Made by a program: the position numbers and the translations under genes. Positions 38,690-47,091 of a stretch of DNA of 64,000 nucleotides are shown here, piece by piece (position 1 is the stretch's first letter; each line of letters opens with the position of its first letter). The notes below the pieces were generated by a model. That model was not told where the DNA came from and ran no database searches. It was given only the letters and a program-made list of their open reading frames with translations. This DNA is from Bacteroidales bacterium. GTDB lineage: Bacteria; Bacteroidota; Bacteroidia; Bacteroidales; VadinHA17. The DNA is taken from the NCBI GenBank assembly GCA_003142255.1, contig PLLO01000011.1, positions 248,001 to 312,000 on the forward strand, in the 5' to 3' direction.

Positions 38690-39567
38690 TAAACGGCCCC
38701 TTCAGTTGCCATATCTTTACTGATTTTCTTAATAAGCCCCTGGAGTACATTGCCTGGTCCTACCTCAGTAAATGAGGTTGCACCATCTGAAATCATGTTG
38801 ATCACTGACTGAGCCCATCGGACAGGTGATGTTAGCTGAGCCACAAGATTAGCTTTTATGGTATCCGGATCAGTTGAGGGTTTAGCATTTACATTCTGGT
38901 AAACAGGGCAAACTGGACTGTGAAACACAGTAGAATTAATGGCCTGTTCGAGCTCCACCCGGGCCGGCTCCATAAGCGGGGAATGGAAAGCGCCTCCTAC
39001 AGCCAGCTTTAAAGCTCTCTTAGCTCCTTTTTCCTTAAGTGCTTCAATAGCCTTATCTATGCCTTCATTTGATCCTGATATCACAATCTGTCCCGGGCTG
39101 TTGTAGTTGGCCGGAACCACCACGTCGGGTATTGAGGTGCAGACATCTTCCACGGTTTTATCATCAAGCCCCAGTATTGCTGCCATAGTTGATGGAGTTT
39201 TTTCACATGCTTTTTGCATTGCAAGTGCTCTTTTTGATATAAGCATAATTCCATCCTTGAAGGATAATGTCTTATTGGCAACGAGAGCCGAGAATTCACC
39301 AAGTGAATGACCGGCAACCATCGATGGCTGGAAGCTGTCGCCGAGAAGCGCGGCAAGTATTGTTGAATGGAGGAATATAGCAGGCTGGGTCACTTTTGTC
39401 TGTTTCAGGTCTTCATCTGTTCCTGAAAACATCAGATCAGTGATCCTGAATCCAAGCAGGCTGTTTGCTTTTTCGAACATCTCCTTTGCTATGGGTGATT
39501 TTTCGTAAAGATCTTTGCCCATGCCGACAAATTGTGCTCCTTGTCCGGGAAATACGTATGCCTTCAT
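38686..39567 (-). CDS. fabD: Malonyl-CoA:ACP transacylase
   Basis: The 293-residue enzyme loads malonyl groups on acyl carrier protein for fatty-acid synthesis. YVFPGQGAQFVGMGKDLYE is the N-terminal motif, VAGHSLGEFSALVA carries the catalytic Ser, and GGAFHSPLMEPA carries the catalytic His. The C-terminal FTEVGPGNVLQGLI is also typical. It stands alone, 56 bases downstream of the folE end and convergent with osmC. Confidence 0.95.
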   Translation of the reverse strand: MKAYVFPGQGAQFVGMGKDLYEKSPIAKEMFEKANSLLGFRITDLMFSGTDEDLKQTKVTQPAIFLHSTILAALLGDSFQPSMVAGHSLGEFSALVANKTLSFKDGIMLISKRALAMQKACEKTPSTMAAILGLDDKTVEDVCTSIPDVVVPANYNSPGQIVISGSNEGIDKAIEALKEKGAKRALKLAVGGAFHSPLMEPARVELEQAINSTVFHSPVCPVYQNVNAKPSTDPDTIKANLVAQLTSPVRWAQSVINMISDGATSFTEVGPGNVLQGLIKKISKDMATEGAVY

Positions 39568-39623
39568 AATTATTTCAATAAATTAAGTACTGATTGCAGG
39601 AGCGCAAAAATAGAAAATTATTT

Positions 39624-40271
39624 TCAGTGAAGCCTCGAACCGATAAGATGAATGAACTCCTCGCGGGTGTTTAGCTGCTCAAGGAAAATACCTGTAAATG
39701 CAGAGGTTGTGGTTACTGAGTTTTGCTTTTGTACTCCCCTGATCTGCATGCACATATGCTGAGCCTCAATAACTACCGCAACTCCAAGAGGCTTAAGGGT
39801 ATCCTGAATACAGTTCCTGATCTGAGTGGTAAGCCGCTCCTGGACCTGAAGTCTTCGTGAAAAAGCTTCCACAACCCTGGCGATCTTGCTTAGTCCCGTA
39901 ATGTATCCATCCGGTATGTATGCAACATGAGCCTTGCCGAAGAACGGGAGCATATGATGCTCACACATGGAATAGAGGTCAATGTCCTTTACAATTACCA
40001 TCTGCCTGTACTCTTCCTTGAACATTGCCGACCTCAGTATTTCATCAGGATTCATATTATATCCAAGTGTAAGATAATTCATGGCTTTGGAAACCCTTAT
40101 TGGAGTACGCACCAATCCTTCCCTCTTGGGATCTTCCCCGATCAGTTCGAGTATTCTATGGTACATTTTTGCCATTTCTTCGATGGTCTCAGCATTCCAG
40201 GTCTCAATCTTATTATATCCGTCGACGATCATTCCTGACCCGTCGTTTATTTTTTCGATTTTTTCAGCCAT
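39624..40271 (-). CDS. folE: GTP cyclohydrolase I
   Basis: The 215-residue enzyme converts GTP to dihydroneopterin triphosphate. I use ATG 40271; the frame also offers a TTG at 40280. The zinc and active-site segments are intact: [40 protein letters not shown], and [11 protein letters not shown] (second zinc Cys). Its start overlaps the end of the upstream pterin-synthase gene by 8 bases, so both are co-translated. With that partner the product is more likely channelled to a tetrahydrobiopterin-like pterin than only to folate. Confidence 0.95.
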   Translation of the reverse strand: MAEKIEKINDGSGMIVDGYNKIETWNAETIEEMAKMYHRILELIGEDPKREGLVRTPIRVSKAMNYLTLGYNMNPDEILRSAMFKEEYRQMVIVKDIDLYSMCEHHMLPFFGKAHVAYIPDGYITGLSKIARVVEAFSRRLQVQERLTTQIRNCIQDTLKPLGVAVVIEAQHMCMQIRGVQKQNSVTTTSAFTGIFLEQLNTREEFIHLIGSRLH

Positions 40272-40674
40272 AATATTCAATGAAATTATTTTCTGTTTCT
40301 TCTATCTTAATACAGTGAAGCAGTGCACCATTCTTTTCAATTTCAGGCTTCATCTCATCCCAGATCGCAACTGCAAGATTCTCGGTTGAGGAAATTTTAC
40401 CTTTCATAAAGGTCACATCAAGATTGATGTTCCGGTGATCAAGCTTCTCAATCACTTTCTCATTTATTATCTTTTTCAGGATGTTAATATTCATAACAAA
40501 ACCATGATTTTCAGACTGTTCCCCTTTGACTGTAACCCAGAGGACATAATTATGCCCATGCCAGTTTGGATTGGAACACTTGCCGAAAACCTCCAGGTTT
40601 TTTTCATCGGACCAGTCCTGCCTGAACATCCTGTGTGCAGCACTGAATCTTTCTCTGCGTGTAATGTAGATCAT
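40264..40674 (-). CDS. 6-pyruvoyl-tetrahydropterin synthase, PTPS-II type
   Basis: I start at ATG 40674 ([16 protein letters not shown]); the open frame extends 21 codons further but is not family-like. The 136-residue product has the zinc His in FSAAHRM and in [11 protein letters not shown], the catalytic Cys being six residues before the HGH. That Cys-x5-HGH spacing is the mark of true 6-pyruvoyl-tetrahydropterin synthase rather than QueD, which has Cys-x3-[13 protein letters not shown] and [15 protein letters not shown] also resemble the animal enzyme closely. It would convert dihydroneopterin triphosphate from FolE, its overlapping neighbour. Many databases would label it QueD. Confidence 0.85.
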   Translation of the reverse strand: MIYITRRERFSAAHRMFRQDWSDEKNLEVFGKCSNPNWHGHNYVLWVTVKGEQSENHGFVMNINILKKIINEKVIEKLDHRNINLDVTFMKGKISSTENLAVAIWDEMKPEIEKNGALLHCIKIEETENNFIEYYG

Positions 40675-40761
40675 TTGACAGTGCGATTCATATACAATAT
40701 TAGCCAATAAAGTTGATTTTTTAAATCCTAAATGCAATATATTTATAGCACTTAAACTGTT

Positions 40762-41439
40762 ATGGCCTTAAAAGTACTATTGATTACTGCCACTGATGCC
40801 GAAGCTGAGGCATTGAAGAAAATCCAGGGAATAAAATCTTGTCCGGATGGGTTTTTGCTTGGTCAATCTGAAGTAAGTCTCCTCGTAACTGGTGTAGGAT
40901 CAATTGCAACATCATGGGCCATGACCAAATGGCTATCTTCAAATTCCAGGCCGGACCTTGCGATAAATATAGGCATCGCGGGCAGTTTCAGGGATGATAT
41001 TGAAATCGGCGATGTAGTCGTACCGGTTTCCGATTGTTTTGCAGATGCGGGGATAGAGACAGGCAGCGGTTTCATTACCCTAGAAGAGGCCGGCCTTGCA
41101 GATCCGGACAGATTCCCGTTTACCGATGGAAAAATAATTGCAGAGAATAAATATTGCAACATGGCAATGAATTTTCTGAAGCCGGCAAAAGCCATAACAG
41201 TAAACAGTGCGTCAGGTTCACAAGAAACTATAAACAGGCTGTTAACAAAATATAATCCTGATATAGAAACTATGGAAGGCGCAACTTTTTTCTATATTTG
41301 CAGCGGGGGAAAATTGCCTTTTATGGCATTGAGATCAATTTCAAACAAGGTTGAACCGCGAAATAAAGACAAGTGGAATATCCCGCTTGCGCTTATTAAT
41401 TTGTCAGAAAAGTTGAAAGAATTCCTTTTAATCGTTTAA
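40762..41439 (+). CDS. mqnB: Futalosine hydrolase
   Basis: The 225-residue protein belongs to the nucleoside phosphorylase-like family. ALKVLLITATDAEAEAL starts it, VTGVGSIATSWAM follows, and NIGIAGSFRDDIEIGDVV and DIETMEGATFFYIC are the ribose and base site motifs. MqnB removes the base from futalosine or aminofutalosine in the alternative menaquinone pathway. The mqnD gene starts 7 bases after its stop, which supports this role over methylthioadenosine nucleosidase. Confidence 0.9.
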   Translation: MALKVLLITATDAEAEALKKIQGIKSCPDGFLLGQSEVSLLVTGVGSIATSWAMTKWLSSNSRPDLAINIGIAGSFRDDIEIGDVVVPVSDCFADAGIETGSGFITLEEAGLADPDRFPFTDGKIIAENKYCNMAMNFLKPAKAITVNSASGSQETINRLLTKYNPDIETMEGATFFYICSGGKLPFMALRSISNKVEPRNKDKWNIPLALINLSEKLKEFLLIV

Positions 41440-41446
41440 TGAAAGA

Positions 41447-42283
41447 ATGAAACTGACACTTGGTTTCTCGCCATGCCCGAATGATACGTTCATTTTTGAT
41501 GCGATGGTGCATGGGAGGATTGATACTGAAGGGCTGGAATTCGATTATTTGCTGGCAGATGTGGAGGAGCTTAACAGGAAAGCTTTCGCAGGCGATCTTG
41601 ATATTACCAAAATGAGCTTCTACGCATATGCTTATGCAGTTCAGAATTACCTGATCCTCGACTCGGGGAGTGCGCTTGGACACAGGAATGGGCCGCTTCT
41701 TATCAGCAAAAATAAAATTGACCCATCAAAGCTGGCCACAGCCAGGATCGCCATCCCCGGGAAATACACAACTGCCAATATGCTTATCAGCATTGCATGG
41801 CCTGAAGCTCTCAATAAAACAGAATATCTGTTCTCATCAATCGAGGAAGCTCTGCTGAAAGGAGAAATGGATGCTGGATTGATTATCCATGAAACAAGGT
41901 TTACATATTATAAAAGAGGCCTTCATAAGATTGCCGATATGGGAGAATACTGGGAGAAGCTCACAGGTCTGCCAATTCCTCTTGGAACTATTGTCGTCAA
42001 CAGGAGACTTCCTGAGGATATTGCACTGAAAGTCAACAGGATTATCAGGCGAAGCCTCGAATTTGCCTACCATGATTCTCTTGCATCATACGATTTCGTA
42101 GTTGCAAACGCAAAGGAGATGGACAGCACCGTGATGAATAATCATATCAAGCTATTTGTCAATAAATTCACTCTGAACCTGGGGAAGGATGGTAAAAAAG
42201 CAATTTCGGAGCTTTTCAGGATTGCCCATGAGAAGGGAATAGTTCCCATGCTTCCTGACCGGATTTTTCTTACTTCACATTAA
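41447..42283 (+). CDS. mqnD: 1,4-dihydroxy-6-naphthoate synthase
   Basis: The 278-residue protein has a periplasmic-binding-protein-like fold and acts in the cytoplasm to make 1,4-dihydroxy-6-naphthoate from cyclic de-hypoxanthine futalosine. LTLGFSPCPNDTFIFDAMVHG is the clear N-terminal signature, LDITKMSFYAYAY and AGLIIHETRFTY follow. Together with mqnB it shows that this organism makes menaquinone by the futalosine route; mqnA and mqnC are not in the window. Confidence 0.94.
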   Translation: MKLTLGFSPCPNDTFIFDAMVHGRIDTEGLEFDYLLADVEELNRKAFAGDLDITKMSFYAYAYAVQNYLILDSGSALGHRNGPLLISKNKIDPSKLATARIAIPGKYTTANMLISIAWPEALNKTEYLFSSIEEALLKGEMDAGLIIHETRFTYYKRGLHKIADMGEYWEKLTGLPIPLGTIVVNRRLPEDIALKVNRIIRRSLEFAYHDSLASYDFVVANAKEMDSTVMNNHIKLFVNKFTLNLGKDGKKAISELFRIAHEKGIVPMLPDRIFLTSH

Positions 42284-42303
42284 AAAGCAGCTCTTAAAAT
42301 TCT

Positions 42304-42311
42304 TACATTTG
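42304..42311 (+). promoter_or_regulatory. Candidate -7 promoter element for sodB
   Basis: TACATTTG is a full TAnnTTTG match, 41 bases before the sodB ATG. An 8-base inverted repeat, GATTCGGT (42311-42318) and ACCGAATC (42344-42351), spans the leader and ends at the base before the ATG. Confidence 0.5.
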
Positions 42312-42351
42312 ATTCGGTATTGAATTTTAACTAATATTAAAAAACCGAATC

Positions 42352-42927
42352 ATGGCCTTTGAACTTCCAAAACTTCCGTACAAGCTAAATGCTCTTGTTC
42401 CTCATATCAGTGAGGAGACGCTGGAATTCCACTATGGCAAGCATCATCTTGCTTATGTAAATAATCTGAACGGGCTTGTCCCCGGAACTCAATTTGAAAA
42501 AGCCAGCCTTGAAACCATTATCAAAAATGCCGATGGGGCAATTTTTAATAATGCCGCCCAGATCTGGAACCACACTTTTTATTTTGAATCTTTTTCCAAA
42601 GCAGGGAAGAGAGAACCAGATGGAAAGCTGGCTGAAGCAATTAATAAATCATTCGGATCGTTTGATGCCTTTAAAGAGCAATTTACCAAGGCTGCAGCCA
42701 CTCTATTCGGCGCAGGCTGGGCATGGCTTGTAAAAAGTGAAGATGGTTCACTCCAGATAGTTCAGGAATCAAATGCCGGGAATCCTCTTAAAAAAGGGCT
42801 TAAGCCACTGTTAACCTGCGATGTGTGGGAACATGCTTATTATATCGATTACAGGAACAGGAGACCCGATTACATAAAGTCATTCTGGGAAATAATTGAC
42901 TGGAATGTGATATCCGGACGCTTCTGA
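42352..42927 (+). CDS. sodB: Superoxide dismutase, Fe/Mn family
   Basis: The 191-residue product has all metal ligands: His in EFHYGKHHLAYVN, His in QIWNHTFYF, and Asp plus His in DVWEHAYYIDYRNRRPDYI. The short length (~190) and the GAGWAWLV motif are typical of iron or cambialistic enzymes of anaerobes. It detoxifies superoxide, useful for an organism with oxygen-sensitive ferredoxin oxidoreductases. Metal choice (Fe versus Mn) cannot be decided from this sequence alone. Confidence 0.94.
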   Translation: MAFELPKLPYKLNALVPHISEETLEFHYGKHHLAYVNNLNGLVPGTQFEKASLETIIKNADGAIFNNAAQIWNHTFYFESFSKAGKREPDGKLAEAINKSFGSFDAFKEQFTKAAATLFGAGWAWLVKSEDGSLQIVQESNAGNPLKKGLKPLLTCDVWEHAYYIDYRNRRPDYIKSFWEIIDWNVISGRF

Positions 42928-43013
42928 AAGTAATTTGAAAAATATTAAACGGCATAATGTCAGGAATTGCGGTTCCGGGCAATTTTATTAAAATCAATCT
43001 CTCTTTAACTATC

Positions 43014-44579
43014 ATGAAAAAAATCCTGTACTCTTTTTTGTGCCTGTGCTTTGCATTTGCTACCGTTACCGGTCAGCAATCAAAAGTCGTCGACCGGATA
43101 ATAGAACTTGGCAAAACTGATAACCACACTATGCATCATCTTGATGTTCTTACAAATCGTTTCGGGGGACGCATTACCGGATCTGATGCTTATACCAATG
43201 CTGCACTCTGGTGCGCTTCGGAATTTAAAAAATGGGGTATGGAAGTTATTATGGATGAGGCAGGTACTCTTCCTGTGGGGTTTGACCGGGGACCCTGGTT
43301 CGGACGTCTTCTTTCCGATAACGGTATGGACCTTCACTTTGCCACTCCGTCGTATACATCAGGCACAAAAGGTGTTGAGCGCGGTCGTGTCATGCTTGAA
43401 CCAAAAAGCAGGGATGAGTTTGATCACATGAAGGGTGCACTTAAGGGTGCATGGGTGCTTATCAGCGGCAAGAACACCGGATGGCCCATTGATTTTTCGC
43501 AGCATGCCGATTCACTCAGAGCTAAAGTTCTGGTTTACAATGATTCCATATCAAAGCTAAACAGGGATATAACAAGGCAGAATTTAGAGAACCGCGATAA
43601 ACCTCAGAAAGATCTTATCCCGCTTAAGGAGGAACCGGCACTGTTTTATCGCGAAATGTGTGAAGCAGGAATTCTTGGAATCATTCAGTCTGCTGTCGTT
43701 CCTATAAGGGTCCTTTACGACAGGAAAAATCTTGATAAACTGACATTCGAGACACTGCCGACAGTATGTGACATTAAACTCGATGAGAACCAGTATTCGA
43801 TTATAGAAAAGATGGTTAAGGAGCGAAGGTATTTCCTCCTTGAATTTGACATTCGGAACCATTTCAATCCGGGCCCGGTAAAATATCATAATGTCATCGG
43901 GGTGATCAGGGGTACTCAGTATCCTGACGAGTATGTAATGATGGGCGGTCACCTCGACTCATTTGATGTAGCAACAGGCGCAGTTGACGATGGCTCAGGA
44001 GCAACTCCCACAATGGAAGCCGCCAGGCTCATAATGGCTGCCGGAGGAAAGCCCAAACGTACCATTCTCGTCTGTCTGTGGGCGGGAGAGGAATTCGGCC
44101 TTTATGGCTCGAAGCACTGGGTTGAAGCAAATAAGGAGAAGCTTCCAAAGATTTCCAACTATTTTAATCGTGATGGCGGACCTACAGTACCTATCGGCCT
44201 GAATGTTCCGGAAGCCATGTATGACGATTTTGAAAAGATTTGCAAGCCACTTAATGATATAAATCCCGATTTCCCGTTCAAATTGGTCAGGAACACTCAG
44301 CCTCCCCGTCCAAGACCAACTACAGCAGGAGGATCAGACCATGCTTACTTTGCAATGAACGGAGTGCCCACGCTCTATTTCGATCAACCCGATTCCAAGG
44401 GCTACGATTTTAATTACGGAGAAATATGGCATACAGAGAATGACTACTATAACAAGAGTATTCCTGAATACCAGGAGCATGCCTCAGTTGTGACAGCTGT
44501 CGTGGTTTATGGCCTGGCAAATCTTGACCACCTTCTTTCGAGAAAAGGACTTTTTGCTGAACAGGAAGAAAAAAAGTAA
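43014..44579 (+). CDS. Secreted M28-family zinc aminopeptidase/carboxypeptidase-like protein
   Basis: ATG 43014 gives a signal peptide ending near ATVTGQ (residue ~22); the longer frame to 42957 is not needed. The 521-residue protein has an M28 catalytic domain with a PA-like insertion (about 130-300). The zinc ligands are visible: His and Asp in MGGHLDSFDVATGAVDDGSG, the Glu pair in LWAGEEFGLYGS, Asp in YFNRDGG and His in GGSDHAYF. It probably trims peptides in the periplasm or outside the cell. No CTD for type IX secretion is evident at the C-terminus. Confidence 0.9.
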   Translation: MKKILYSFLCLCFAFATVTGQQSKVVDRIIELGKTDNHTMHHLDVLTNRFGGRITGSDAYTNAALWCASEFKKWGMEVIMDEAGTLPVGFDRGPWFGRLLSDNGMDLHFATPSYTSGTKGVERGRVMLEPKSRDEFDHMKGALKGAWVLISGKNTGWPIDFSQHADSLRAKVLVYNDSISKLNRDITRQNLENRDKPQKDLIPLKEEPALFYREMCEAGILGIIQSAVVPIRVLYDRKNLDKLTFETLPTVCDIKLDENQYSIIEKMVKERRYFLLEFDIRNHFNPGPVKYHNVIGVIRGTQYPDEYVMMGGHLDSFDVATGAVDDGSGATPTMEAARLIMAAGGKPKRTILVCLWAGEEFGLYGSKHWVEANKEKLPKISNYFNRDGGPTVPIGLNVPEAMYDDFEKICKPLNDINPDFPFKLVRNTQPPRPRPTTAGGSDHAYFAMNGVPTLYFDQPDSKGYDFNYGEIWHTENDYYNKSIPEYQEHASVVTAVVVYGLANLDHLLSRKGLFAEQEEKK

Positions 44580-44602
44580 TACAGGATATAACTGAAATAC
44601 AA

Positions 44603-45175
44603 ATGAATTTAAAAGAGCTTGTTCTTAAAACCCGTTCATACAGGCGGTTTGATGAGTCTTACAGAATTGATTATAAAACACTTGAGAATCTGGTTGATCT
44701 GGCAAGACTCTCTGCATCTGGAGCAAACCGCCAGCCATTAAAGTATCTTATTTATAATTCAGCTGAAGATTGTGCCCGGGTATACCCATCACTTATCTGG
44801 GCTGCCTACCTGAAAGAATGGGACGGACCAGAAAAAGGGGAAAGGCCGGCAGGATATATAATTATTCTTGGCGACAAATCAATAGCAGAAGGATTCGGAG
44901 TTGACCACGGAATAGCAGCTCAGAGCATTATGCTGGGGGCAAGTGAGGCTAGCCTCGGAGGATGCATGATAGCTTCTATAAGGCGCGATCAGCTTCGTTC
45001 AGAATTTTCAATTCCTGAAATTTTTGATGTGCTTCTTGTCCTGGCTCTCGGGAAACCTATCGAAAAGGTAATAATTGATGAAATGAAGGAAGGTGACGTC
45101 AAATACTGGAGGGACAATGAAATGAATCATCATGTTCCGAAAAGAGCCCTGAGGGACCTGATCATTAAACTGTAA
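44603..45175 (+). CDS. Nitroreductase-family flavoprotein
   Basis: The 190-residue protein has the nitroreductase start KTRSYRRFDESY (FMN phosphate binding), ARLSASGANRQPLKYL, and EGFGVDHGIAAQSIMLGASE. LVLALGKPIEKV closes the fold. Members use FMN and NAD(P)H to reduce nitro-compounds, quinones or flavins; the physiological substrate is unknown. It lies 23 bases after the peptidase gene and 9 before the next gene, probably in one operon. Confidence 0.86.
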   Translation: MNLKELVLKTRSYRRFDESYRIDYKTLENLVDLARLSASGANRQPLKYLIYNSAEDCARVYPSLIWAAYLKEWDGPEKGERPAGYIIILGDKSIAEGFGVDHGIAAQSIMLGASEASLGGCMIASIRRDQLRSEFSIPEIFDVLLVLALGKPIEKVIIDEMKEGDVKYWRDNEMNHHVPKRALRDLIIKL

Positions 45176-45184
45176 TTTCATAGT

Positions 45185-45901
45185 ATGAGGAGACAGCTCA
45201 TATTTATATTGTTGAATGCTCTGTTATGGACTTCAGTGTCTGGACAGGAATCGGATGACCAGGGCAGCAAATTGCTTTTTCAGGGTATTGTTATGGAAAA
45301 GCAAAATGAAAACCCTCTGCCAAACGCACAGATCTTTATTAACAGAACTTTTTCATCGGTAAGCAATGACCATGGAAGGTTCGCATTTTATGCGGCTAAG
45401 AATGATACCGTTACATTCAGTCTTCTTGGCTATAAGCCATTAACCTTCTACATCAGCGATACTCTCGCCGGAAAAGAATTCGTTGCGGGCATTTATATGC
45501 GTGCCGACACCGTGTCGATCGACGAAGTGGTGATTCTCCCAAGACTTGCAAACCTTAAAGCCGATATATTCAGTCCGCGAAGTGAGACAAGCAGGCAACA
45601 CCAGAATGCCAGCAATAATCTGGCACTTTCTGCATACCAGGCAAGGATGACGCAGAATAAACTTGGTGACCCTTCTCTTAATTATGAGGTACTCAGGCAG
45701 AGACAAAAGGACGAAGCATATACAAAAGGACAGATTCCATCTGACAGGATAGTAGGCTTAAGTCCTCTGATGCTTATTCCGGCCGCCTATATGCTGCTTC
45801 ACGGCCTTCCTGGGAAGCCTGCGCCGCTCCAGCCCAGTCTGACTGAACAGGAGGTGAATGAGATTCACAAAAGGTATATGGAATCTATAAGGGAGAAGTG
45901 A
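45185..45901 (+). CDS. Exported CarboxypepD_reg-like domain protein
   Basis: The 238-residue protein has a signal peptide ending near SVSGQ (residue ~20). About residues 28-115 form a carboxypeptidase-regulatory-like beta-sandwich: LFQGIVMEKQNENPLPNAQI, SNDHGRFAFYA and VTFSLLGYKPL are the usual strands. Then comes DEVVILPRLANL, as at the start of a TonB plug, but no plug or barrel follows. The remaining ~100 residues are helical. It is therefore a stand-alone exported protein rather than a broken SusC. Function is unknown. Confidence 0.8.
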   Translation: MRRQLIFILLNALLWTSVSGQESDDQGSKLLFQGIVMEKQNENPLPNAQIFINRTFSSVSNDHGRFAFYAAKNDTVTFSLLGYKPLTFYISDTLAGKEFVAGIYMRADTVSIDEVVILPRLANLKADIFSPRSETSRQHQNASNNLALSAYQARMTQNKLGDPSLNYEVLRQRQKDEAYTKGQIPSDRIVGLSPLMLIPAAYMLLHGLPGKPAPLQPSLTEQEVNEIHKRYMESIREK

Positions 45902-45914
45902 TAGACAGACAGTT

Positions 45915-45978
45915 ACTCGGTCCTTGATCCTCGTTCCTCGTAGTTATCTTACCGAGCACCGAGTATCAAGCACCGCGC
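45915..45978. repeat. Imperfect 26-bp inverted repeat between convergent genes
   Basis: The left arm (45915-45940) and right arm (45953-45978) are inverted copies matching at 20 of 26 positions, with a 12-base centre. Each arm is itself built from CGAG-rich units. It lies between the convergent CarboxypepD_reg-like and proline dehydrogenase genes. A bidirectional transcription stop or a REP-like element would fit. Confidence 0.5.
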
Positions 45979-45990
45979 ACCTGAACAACC

Positions 45991-46902
45991 TCATCCCTTA
46001 TTAAAAATTGCCTTGATAATATGGCTTGCCATCTTCGGGTTCTCCTTCAGGCGGCGTGTTGAATAACTGAACCATTTTTCTCCGAAAGGCACGTAAACTC
46101 TCATTGAATGTCCTTCATTTACAATGCTTTCACGCAGCTTGGGCGTCACCCCGTAAAGCATCTGGAATTCATATAGATTTTTCGGGACATTATATTTTTC
46201 CAGAAGTTTATATGCTGCATCGACAAGCGGTTTATCGTGAGTTGCAATGCCAACGTGTATCTTATTTTTTAACATGTACTCAAGATCCTCGAGATAATGC
46301 TGATTAATCTCTTCATATTTCTTGAATGCAATCGCAGCCGACTCAACGTATATGCCCTTGCAGAGCCTGAAGCTGAGTGGTGCAGCTTCACTGTTCAGGT
46401 CAGAAAGACCTTTAATGTCGTCTAAAGTTCGTTTCATGTAGGCCTGAATGACAAGCCCGACGTTTCCCGGGAACTCTTTCTTAAGCCTGCGGAAAAGTTC
46501 AATCTCCATGTCGGTGCATGGCGAGTCTTCCATGTCTATCCTTATAAATCCCTTGTACCCGGCGGCATGGGCTATAATCTCCCTGACATAACGGTAACAA
46601 GCTTCCTTATCGATAAGCAATCCGAAGCTGGTCGGCTTAACAGAAAAATTACCGTCAATCCCGTTTTTGTAACTCACATCAATCGTGTTGAGATATTCCT
46701 TCGTGTTGGCTTCTGCCTCCTCAAGTGTATTGATGAATTCCCCGAGGACATCGAGAGTCACTTTTACACCTTTGCTGTTCAGATCCTTAGAAACTCTCAT
46801 AGCATCATCGATAGTTTCACCCGAAATATAGGAGTGAGAGAAGATCCAGATAAACTTTTTTGGAAAATATGGCAATATTGCCGCAATGAATTTGTTAAAC
46901 AT
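45991..46902 (-). CDS. Proline dehydrogenase, monofunctional
   Basis: The 303-residue flavoenzyme oxidises proline to pyrroline-5-carboxylate and passes electrons to the quinone pool. GFIRIDMEDSPCTD, VGLVIQAYMKRT, SFRLCKGIYVES and IATHDKPLVDAA are the beta-alpha barrel motifs; FQMLYGVTPKLRE and MRVYVPFGEKWF are the C-terminal flavin/substrate segments. No aldehyde-dehydrogenase domain is fused, so a separate P5C dehydrogenase is expected elsewhere. It diverges from the sigma-factor gene, and the space between carries a Crp/Fnr-like dyad. Confidence 0.92.
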   Translation of the reverse strand: MFNKFIAAILPYFPKKFIWIFSHSYISGETIDDAMRVSKDLNSKGVKVTLDVLGEFINTLEEAEANTKEYLNTIDVSYKNGIDGNFSVKPTSFGLLIDKEACYRYVREIIAHAAGYKGFIRIDMEDSPCTDMEIELFRRLKKEFPGNVGLVIQAYMKRTLDDIKGLSDLNSEAAPLSFRLCKGIYVESAAIAFKKYEEINQHYLEDLEYMLKNKIHVGIATHDKPLVDAAYKLLEKYNVPKNLYEFQMLYGVTPKLRESIVNEGHSMRVYVPFGEKWFSYSTRRLKENPKMASHIIKAIFNKG

Positions 46903-46974
46903 AGTAGTTATTGATAATTATTGTTTATGTAAAAAATTTGAACTGCTAATAAAAACCATCCTTAAATATTTTTT

Positions 46975-46990
46975 AATGACCTTTGTCATT
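46975..46990. promoter_or_regulatory. Crp/Fnr-like dyad between proline dehydrogenase and the sigma-factor gene
   Basis: AATGAC-CTTT-GTCATT has perfect 6-base half-sites around 4 bases. It lies 72 bases upstream of the proline dehydrogenase start and 101 bases upstream of the sigma-factor ATG. For the sigma gene, a 7-of-8 TAnnTTTG match (TTATTTTG, 47020-47027) would put the dyad near -50. No good -7 element is seen on the proline dehydrogenase side. Confidence 0.5.
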
Positions 46991-47091
46991 GAAACAAGGA
47001 GTTTAAAAGGTGAAATTATTTATTTTGGATTAATTTTTCAGATTATGCAACCATTTATTTATATGGTATGTCATAAAAATGTCCTCAGTGT

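Noticed and set aside
40264-40674. QueD (6-carboxy-tetrahydropterin synthase)
   Set aside because: The Cys-x5-HGH spacing and overall similarity to the vertebrate enzyme favour PTPS-II; no other queuosine gene is adjacent.
45185-45901. Remnant of a broken SusC/TonB-receptor gene
   Set aside because: It has its own signal peptide, a complete regulatory-like domain, a proper stop, and no plug or barrel fragments follow it.
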